From Amycolatopsis acidicola (lineage in GTDB: Bacteria; Actinomycetota; Actinomycetes; Mycobacteriales; Pseudonocardiaceae): DNA of 64,000 bases. Both the position numbers and the translations under genes were made by a program. Under the pieces are notes generated by a model. It saw only the letters and a list, made by a program, of their open reading frames with translations, was not told where the DNA came from and did no database searches. The stretch spans positions 62,001 to 126,000 of the forward strand of contig NZ_VMNW02000013.1 in assembly GCF_007713735.2 (NCBI RefSeq). The letters run 5' to 3'. This document shows, piece after piece, positions 57,336 to 64,000 of the stretch (positions are counted from its first letter, which is position 1; every line of letters starts with the position of its first letter).

Positions 57336-59029
57336 CCGACATCCTCCCTACGCAGCTCGGACACGATGGCCCCGCTGTAGTCGACTCCCGAGCCGATACT
57401 GGCCTGCCCGTTCGCGGCCGCCCCGTCCGGCGGCGCCAGCGGCAGCGGGCTCTCGTCGAAAGGCTCGCCCTGCCGCCGCGGCAACGTAAGCCGGAAGCAG
57501 GCGCCGTAGCCGGGCGCGCCCCACGCATCGAGCTGACCGCCGTGCAGCCGCGCGTCCTCGTGGCTGATCGCGAGCCCGAGTCCGGTGCCGCCGGTGCGCC
57601 GGTTGCGCGACGGGTCCGCACGCCAGAACCTGTTGAACACCAAATCCGCTTCGCCCGGCCGCAGCCCGACGCCATAGTCCCGCACGGTGATCGCGACGGC
57701 GTGCTCGTCCGCGCGCATGGTCAGCCGCACGGGCCTGCCCTCGCTGTGGTCCACCGCGTTCGCCAGCAGGTTGCGCAGGATCCGCTCGACCCGGCGCGCG
57801 TCGATCTCCGCCGTGGTCTCCCCGTCCGGCAACTCCAGTTCGATGTCGCTGCCGGCGGTGTTCGCGATGACGCGCACCTGCTCGGCGGCCCGACGCGCGA
57901 TCGGGGCGACGTCGATCTGCTCGGCGGAGAGCTCCTCGACACCGGCGTCCAGCCTGCTGATCTCCAGCAGGTCACCGAGCAGCGCCTCGAACCGGTCGAG
58001 CTCGTCCACCAGCAGCTCGGTGGAGCGCGCGAGCCCGGCCGGGAACTGCTCGCGCGAAGCGTGCAGCACGTCGGCCGCCATCCGGACCGTGGTCAGCGGG
58101 GTGCGCAGCTCGTGCGAGACGTCGGAGGTGAACCGGCGCTGCAACGTGCCGAACTCCTCCAGCTGGCGGATCTGGCGCTGAATACTGGCCGCCATTTCGT
58201 TGTAGGACAAGGCAAGCCGGGACAGGTCGTCCTCGCCCGTCACCGGCAGCCGCTCGTCCAGCTCACCGCCGACGAACCGCGCGGCGGCCGCCGCGGCCGA
58301 GCGCACCGGCCGGACCACCTGGCGCGTCACGAGGTTGCTGATCCCGGCCAGCAGCACCAGCAGGACCAGACCACCGACGAGCAGCGTGTTCTGCACCGTC
58401 GACACGGTGTTCTGCTCCGCCGTCATCGGGAACAGCAGGTACAGCTGGATCGGGCGGCCGGTGCTGGTGACCGGTGCGCCGATGATCAGGTACGTCGTGC
58501 GGGTGCCGCCGTCGTCGACCGTATGCGTCTGGTAGGCGACCTCGTTGGCCTCGGTGAACCGCTGAAGTCCTTCCGGCACCTTGGAAATCGGGCCCGCGGA
58601 GTCCGTCGAGCTGGTCCCGCCCGCGGTCAGCACCGGCTCGAACGCGCCCGCCGCCGAAGCCCCCGAGCCCTGGTCGTCGGACGAGGAGCTGGTGATCTTC
58701 TTCAGCACGTTCTGCAGCCGGTCCGGCAGCGCGTCCTGGTCGCTGAGCCCGACCAGCTCGTTCTCCGCGGTGGACACCACCTGCAGGGTCTGCGAGATCG
58801 CCGCCTCGCGCTTGGTGTCGGTGAGCCGGGTGATGATCTGGTTCTGCAACACCATGCCCAGCACGAACGCGACCGCCGAGGACAGCGCCAGCGTGGACAC
58901 CGTCACCCGGAACTGCAGCGAACGGCGCCACAGCACGCCGAACGCCGTCACCCGCCCGCGACCGTAGGCGCCGACGCGGCCGGCGAGCCGCAGCACCCGG
59001 GTGGCGGAGGCGAGGATCTTCTGCTTCAT
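57332..59029 (-). CDS. mtrB: Sensor histidine kinase MtrB
   Basis: 565-residue membrane kinase coordinating cell division and cell-wall metabolism with MtrA. It has two membrane helices (about 43-63 and 210-232) around a long extracytoplasmic domain. A HAMP region follows, then the HisKA motif FTSDVSHELRTPLTTVRMAADVL with the phospho-His, and an ATPase domain with NLLANAVDHS, VRDYGVGL and GGTGLGLAIS. It is 7 bp downstream of mtrA and overlaps lpqB. The start is the ATG at 59029. Confidence 0.96.
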   Translation of the reverse strand: MKQKILASATRVLRLAGRVGAYGRGRVTAFGVLWRRSLQFRVTVSTLALSSAVAFVLGMVLQNQIITRLTDTKREAAISQTLQVVSTAENELVGLSDQDALPDRLQNVLKKITSSSSDDQGSGASAAGAFEPVLTAGGTSSTDSAGPISKVPEGLQRFTEANEVAYQTHTVDDGGTRTTYLIIGAPVTSTGRPIQLYLLFPMTAEQNTVSTVQNTLLVGGLVLLVLLAGISNLVTRQVVRPVRSAAAAAARFVGGELDERLPVTGEDDLSRLALSYNEMAASIQRQIRQLEEFGTLQRRFTSDVSHELRTPLTTVRMAADVLHASREQFPAGLARSTELLVDELDRFEALLGDLLEISRLDAGVEELSAEQIDVAPIARRAAEQVRVIANTAGSDIELELPDGETTAEIDARRVERILRNLLANAVDHSEGRPVRLTMRADEHAVAITVRDYGVGLRPGEADLVFNRFWRADPSRNRRTGGTGLGLAISHEDARLHGGQLDAWGAPGYGACFRLTLPRRQGEPFDESPLPLAPPDGAAANGQASIGSGVDYSGAIVSELRREDVG

Positions 59030-59036
59030 CGCGGTA

Positions 59037-59714
59037 TTACGGCGGTCCGGCCTTGTACCCCACGCCGCGGACGGTCAGCACGACCTCCGGGTGCTCCGGG
59101 TCCTTCTCGACCTTCGACCGCAGCCGCTGGACGTGCACGTTGACCAGCCGGGTGTCGGCCGCGTGCCGGTAGCCCCAGACCTGCTCCAAGAGCACCTCGC
59201 GGGTGAACACCTGGCGCGGTTTGCGGGCGAGCGCGACGAGCAGGTCGAACTCGAGCGGGGTGAGCGGGATGGCCTTGCCCTCCCTGGTCACCTCGTGCCC
59301 CGGCACGTCGATGGTGAGGTCGCCGATCGCCAGCGACTCCGCCGGCTCGGCCTCCGTCCGGCGCAGCCGCGCGCGGACCCGCGCGACGAGCTCCTTGGGC
59401 TTGAACGGTTTGACCACGTAGTCGTCCGCGCCCGACTCGAGGCCGAGCACGATGTCCACGGTGTCGCTCTTGGCCGTCAGCATGACGATGGGCACGCCGG
59501 ACTCGGCCCGGATCGCCTTGCAGACGTCGATCCCGTTCATCCCGGGCAGCATCAGGTCCAGCAGGACCAGATCCGGTTTCAGGTCCCGCAGCGCGGGCAG
59601 CGCACGGGAACCGTCCGGGACGACCGCCGTATCGAACCCCTCCCCGCGCAGCACGATGGTGAGCATCTCCGCGAGCGCGGGGTCGTCGTCGACCACCAAG
59701 ACACGTGCCTTCAT
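59037..59714 (-). CDS. mtrA: Response regulator MtrA
   Basis: 225-residue OmpR-type regulator, essential in mycobacteria. The receiver domain has acidic residues D9-D11, phospho-acceptor D53 (LLDLMLPG), the Lys in VVKPF and the linker RRTEAEPAE. The winged helix ends PEVVLTVRGVGYKAG. The ATG at 59714 gives the family's MKARVLVVDDDPALAEML. Open frame further upstream to 59870 is not used. It is the first gene of mtrA-mtrB-lpqB, with tmk about 80 bp upstream on the same strand. Confidence 0.97.
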   Translation of the reverse strand: MKARVLVVDDDPALAEMLTIVLRGEGFDTAVVPDGSRALPALRDLKPDLVLLDLMLPGMNGIDVCKAIRAESGVPIVMLTAKSDTVDIVLGLESGADDYVVKPFKPKELVARVRARLRRTEAEPAESLAIGDLTIDVPGHEVTREGKAIPLTPLEFDLLVALARKPRQVFTREVLLEQVWGYRHAADTRLVNVHVQRLRSKVEKDPEHPEVVLTVRGVGYKAGPP

Positions 59715-59791
59715 GACCACATATTCGCACTTGGGACACCGTTCGTGACTTCCGACCCGGGATCGGAGCACCAGACGTGGAAAGCTTAGCC

Positions 59792-60433
59792 CTAATGGAC
59801 CAGTGCGCGGGCCGTTCCGGTCGCGTCGAAGATCGTGGTCCCGTCCACCACTCGCCACTCCGACAGCCACGAGCCGGCGGCCAGCTGGTCGTAGACGGCG
59901 GCGCAGCGAACCTGCAGATCATCATCGGTTTCGAAGACGTCCCGAGCACGGTCCACTTCGGACTGAGCACGCCGCTCGGCCCGCTCCGCGGCGACCTCGG
60001 CGCTGACCCGGAGCAGGATCTGGGTGTCGGGGACCGGTAACCCGAACCGGGCGATCTCCAGCTCGCGAACCCACTTCACGAACTCGCCGTTCGCGTCCTG
60101 GCGCAGCCGGGCGGCGCCGTACGCGGCGTTGGAGGAGACATAGCGGTCGAGCAGGAGGACGTCGTTGTCGCGGAGGGCGGCGTTCAGCTCGTCGAGCGCG
60201 CCGCGCCTGTCGAGCGCGTAGAGCAGGCCCATGCCGTACACGGATTCGCCGAGGTCACCGTGCTCGCGATGCAGCGCTTCGCGGATGAAGTCGGCATGCA
60301 CGCTTCGCCCGTAGCGCGGGAAAGCCAGCGTCGCCACGCTCGCGCCTTCTTCGTGCAGCGCCGCTGTCAACGCGGCGGAGACCGTGCGCTTGCCCGCTCC
60401 GTCGAGACCTTCGATGACGACCAGTCGACCCAC
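59792..60433 (-). CDS. tmk: Thymidylate kinase
   Basis: dTMP kinase of 213 residues that makes dTDP for DNA synthesis. The P-loop [11 protein letters not shown] at residues 6-16 has the Lys-Arg form seen in the mycobacterial enzyme; [24 protein letters not shown] and [17 protein letters not shown] (DRY motif) are also present. The start is GTG 60433, which puts the P-loop at the usual distance; GTG 60457 is possible. It lies between sahH and mtrA. The 216 bp upstream to sahH show no convincing gene. Confidence 0.94.
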   Translation of the reverse strand: MGRLVVIEGLDGAGKRTVSAALTAALHEEGASVATLAFPRYGRSVHADFIREALHREHGDLGESVYGMGLLYALDRRGALDELNAALRDNDVLLLDRYVSSNAAYGAARLRQDANGEFVKWVRELEIARFGLPVPDTQILLRVSAEVAAERAERRAQSEVDRARDVFETDDDLQVRCAAVYDQLAAGSWLSEWRVVDGTTIFDATGTARALVH

Positions 60434-60649
60434 GGGCAGAACCGTACCCGCGGTCACCGGCCGCGATGCCTCGCCCTGGCCTTGCGTTTCGCCGCCGCTC
60501 GGCGTTGCCGGGCTCCGGGCCGAAGACGTGCCGGGCGGCGCGCACGGATCCGTTCTCGTGGATCTCGTACACGCCGACCCGGGACTGGCCGCCCGGACTA
60601 CCTACCGGGCCGTGAGGTTTGTCCAGCCAAGTACCACCGCACGGCTACC

Positions 60650-62122
<1,473 letters not shown>

Positions 62123-62208
62123 ATCGGCATTTCCTCCAAGATTCGGCGACACCTGAACAGTACCGTTGTCGGTTCACCGCCGAACACCCTCGAAAAGGAG
62201 GCGTCCAC

Positions 62209-64000
62209 GTGCCGATCCCCGGCCCGGAGACCAGGATCGTCGAACTGCGTGTGCCCGGGCTCACCGGTACGACCGGGGAGTCCCTGCTCGACGCGGTGAG
62301 CACGGTCGAGGTCGCCGGCGACGGGGTGGGGAAGGTGATCCGGCCCTCAGACCGGTTGCGCCGTCCCGCTCCGGGCCCGGTGCTGCAGGCGCTCGGCCGC
62401 TCGGTGCCGCGCACGCTCGAGGGCTACCTCTGGGGCGGGATGACCTCGGGCGGAGCCGCGAAGGCGACGTGGGCGCTGCTGTTCCCGTTCTCGCTGGCCA
62501 ACGTCGCGCACTGGATGTTGCCGCCCGTGCCGGACGGCAGCCGGGCTGCGGGCGCGCTCGGCGGGCTGTGCCGGAGTCTGCTGCGCGTCGGCGCGCTGCT
62601 GCTGACGATGCTGCTGGTCGGGCAGCTGTCGGTGATCGCGCTGGACCTGTTCGCGGCGCAGTGCCTCGCGCCGGGCGCCCGCTGCCTGACGGTGGTGCCG
62701 GACTCGTGGCGCGATCCGGTGTGGCTGCGCACAGCCGTCGGCCTGGTGCCGGTGGCGGTGGTGCTTCTCGTGCTGCACGGGGTGTCCGGCACGAACTGGA
62801 CAGTCCGGTCGAAGGACGTCAAACCCCGGCGCGGGGATCTGCCCGGCGACACGGTGCGCGGCGGCACGGACTCGCCGGTGTTGCGCCATCTGCACACGGT
62901 CGCGGCGCTCGGCACGGTGTCGGTGTTCGCGCTCGGCGGGCCCTTCCGCGCGCCGGACGCGCTGCCGCAGCTGATCATCTGGATCTGCGCGCTCGCGCTC
63001 GTGCTGGCGGCGCTGGTGACGGCGGGCGCGGGCGTCCGGGAGCTGCACCGGTGGGCCCAGCGCAGCGTGCTGGTGTTCGCGGTACTCGTGATGATCTCCG
63101 TGATCCCGTTCCGGGCGAACTCGCCCTCGGGGGCGAATTCCACCGTCGAAGCCCTCGCCGCCGCGCTGTTGATCGTGACAGTGCTGTTCGCGTTGTTGCT
63201 CATCCCGGCGGCGCTGCTGGCGCGGCGCACCTGGAGCTCGCTGCCGAAGCGGCTGCGCCCGTGGTTCGGCGGCTGGGCGGCCGCCCCCGTGCTGGTCTTG
63301 GCGAGCCTGCTCGGCGGCGGGTTCGGCGCCGGGCTGGCGATCGCGCTGCGCAAGCTGGCCGGGGCGAGCCAGCTGCAACTGCCGGACAGCTACACCCCGG
63401 TGACGATGCTGTGGGGCGCCGGGCTGGTGCTGGCCGCGGTACTCGGCCTGCTCGGGTTCGCGGTCGGCGTGCCGATGCGGCGGTTCCGTCGCGGGATCCC
63501 GGAAGTCGTGCGGCTGCTGCAGGAGAAGGACGAGAAGCTCGCCGCCGCCGCGTGGGCACGCTCGTCCTGGGAGCGCCGGCACCTGCACCACCTGGCTTTC
63601 GGCGTGGTGGCGGGCATGTCGGTCTGCGCGGCGGCGTTGCTGGTGGCACGCTTCGGTTTCCGCACGCTGCCAAGCTGGCTGGACCCGTTCTCGGCGCTCG
63701 GGGTCGTCGCGCTCGGCGCGCTCGCGCTCGGGCTGCTGCGGGTGGTCTACACAGCGGCGCGGAACCCGGGCCGCAACAGGCATCTCGGCGCGCTGGCCGA
63801 CCTCGTGTGCTTCTGGCCGCGCGCGGCGCATCCCGCGATTCCGCCGTGCTATGCGCTGAAGGTGGTGCCCGAGCTGGCCGCGCGCGCGAAGGAACACCTC
63901 GCGGAGCCGAACACGCGGGTGGTGCTCGCCGGGCACAACACCGGGAGCCTGCTGGCGGTGATCGCGACAGCGCGGTTGATGCACGGGCTGAACGAGGACC
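62209..64000 (+). CDS. Large integral membrane protein with hydrolase-like end (3' truncated by window edge)
   Basis: Open from GTG 62209 to the end of the window (597 codons visible) with a strong AAGGAGG 7 bp upstream. The translation begins MPIPGPETRIVELRVPGLTG and has about ten hydrophobic segments (for example LLRVGALLLTMLLVGQLSVIA near residue 125 and LQLIIWICALALVLAALVTAG-like sequence near 265). Between the membrane parts are Arg-rich cytosolic loops. The last visible residues include RVVLAGHNTGSLLAVIATARL, which looks like an alpha/beta-hydrolase elbow (GHSxGS) with Asn in place of the catalytic Ser. No named family is recognised. Confidence 0.85.
   Translation, partial: MPIPGPETRIVELRVPGLTGTTGESLLDAVSTVEVAGDGVGKVIRPSDRLRRPAPGPVLQALGRSVPRTLEGYLWGGMTSGGAAKATWALLFPFSLANVAHWMLPPVPDGSRAAGALGGLCRSLLRVGALLLTMLLVGQLSVIALDLFAAQCLAPGARCLTVVPDSWRDPVWLRTAVGLVPVAVVLLVLHGVSGTNWTVRSKDVKPRRGDLPGDTVRGGTDSPVLRHLHTVAALGTVSVFALGGPFRAPDALPQLIIWICALALVLAALVTAGAGVRELHRWAQRSVLVFAVLVMISVIPFRANSPSGANSTVEALAAALLIVTVLFALLLIPAALLARRTWSSLPKRLRPWFGGWAAAPVLVLASLLGGGFGAGLAIALRKLAGASQLQLPDSYTPVTMLWGAGLVLAAVLGLLGFAVGVPMRRFRRGIPEVVRLLQEKDEKLAAAAWARSSWERRHLHHLAFGVVAGMSVCAAALLVARFGFRTLPSWLDPFSALGVVALGALALGLLRVVYTAARNPGRNRHLGALADLVCFWPRAAHPAIPPCYALKVVPELAARAKEHLAEPNTRVVLAGHNTGSLLAVIATARLMHGLNED

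Noticed and set aside
60255-60572. Minus-strand ORF ([26 protein letters not shown]...) between sahH and tmk
   Set aside because: The first 40 residues look less random than most shadows, but the frame runs on into tmk with no stop, has no ribosome site and no recognised family. It is not supported as a gene.
62347-63984. 545-codon minus-strand ORF near the right edge
   Set aside because: It is His/Arg/Gln-rich with no domains. The plus strand has a strong ribosome site and a membrane protein with clear hydrophobic segments that runs off the window.

Overview
This window comes from the chromosome of a high-GC actinomycete, most likely of the order Pseudonocardiales and probably Amycolatopsis-like. 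The genus is inferred from overall gene style and was not tested. The GC content is high throughout. GTG and TTG starts are common, many genes are joined by ATGA or GTGA overlaps, and the content is typically actinobacterial: mtrA-mtrB-lpqB, whiB1, a sigR/anti-sigma pair, pdtaS, and ribosomal protein bL37. Two blocks follow the gene order I remember from Mycobacterium tuberculosis: typA-lpqW (like Rv1165-Rv1166), and the long run from the phosphoglycerate-mutase-like gene to sahH (like Rv3214-Rv3248c). No phage, insertion sequence, CRISPR array, tRNA or rRNA gene was seen.

Layout. Positions 1-5.8 kb hold DNA repair genes (the 3' part of sbcC, ogt, an Ada-AlkA fusion) and the ATPase gene ychF. 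From 5.8 to 7.2 kb there are two minisatellites around a mycothiol-type DinB-fold gene. From 7.3 to 11.8 kb there is a small membrane protein, a pterin dehydratase, and a thiamine transporter operon (thiB-thiP-thiQ) behind a clear TPP riboswitch. From 11.7 to 16.9 kb an ABC exporter with a LolA/RseB-like protein diverges from an OmpR-type two-component system, and four CTGAGA direct repeats lie between them. The region 16.9-19.0 kb holds a Nudix gene, trpS with what looks like a ribosome-mediated attenuator, a YciI protein and a tiny Cys-rich gene under an iron box. From 19.1 to 27.1 kb come typA, lpqW and a peptide transporter (dppA-B-C) without ATPase genes. From 27.6 to 33.8 kb come a subtilisin-like protease, an orphan osmoprotectant-type ATPase, a malic enzyme, an rmlC-like epimerase and a cholesterol oxidase.

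From 34.2 to 45.1 kb the conserved block begins: hotdog protein, phosphatase, acetyltransferase, membrane protein, diacylglycerol-kinase-like protein, whiB1, pdtaS, bL37, anti-sigma factor, sigR, YbaK, hydrolase, SRAP protein, rsgA and a lipoprotein. From 45.1 to 50.5 kb come pruA, a WS/DGAT acyltransferase pair, an rRNA methyltransferase, a HAD protein and an Rv3235-like protein. From 50.5 to 62.1 kb all genes are on the minus strand: sahH, tmk, mtrA, mtrB, lpqB, comF, hpf and secA, in order of transcription. The window ends inside a large membrane protein on the plus strand.

Most genes are housekeeping or envelope functions. The unusual content is mainly regulatory or intergenic: the trpS leader with tandem Trp codons and mutually exclusive hairpins, an exact GGAAT-N18-GTT promoter placed so that SigR would be made with an N-terminal extension, an iron box at a short Cys-rich gene, four OmpR-spaced repeats, a 92-bp inverted-repeat element and operator-like palindrome before the cholesterol oxidase, and related 21-bp repeat arrays at two separate loci. 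Coordinates and translations were read by eye. Family names come from recognised motifs and no database search was run.
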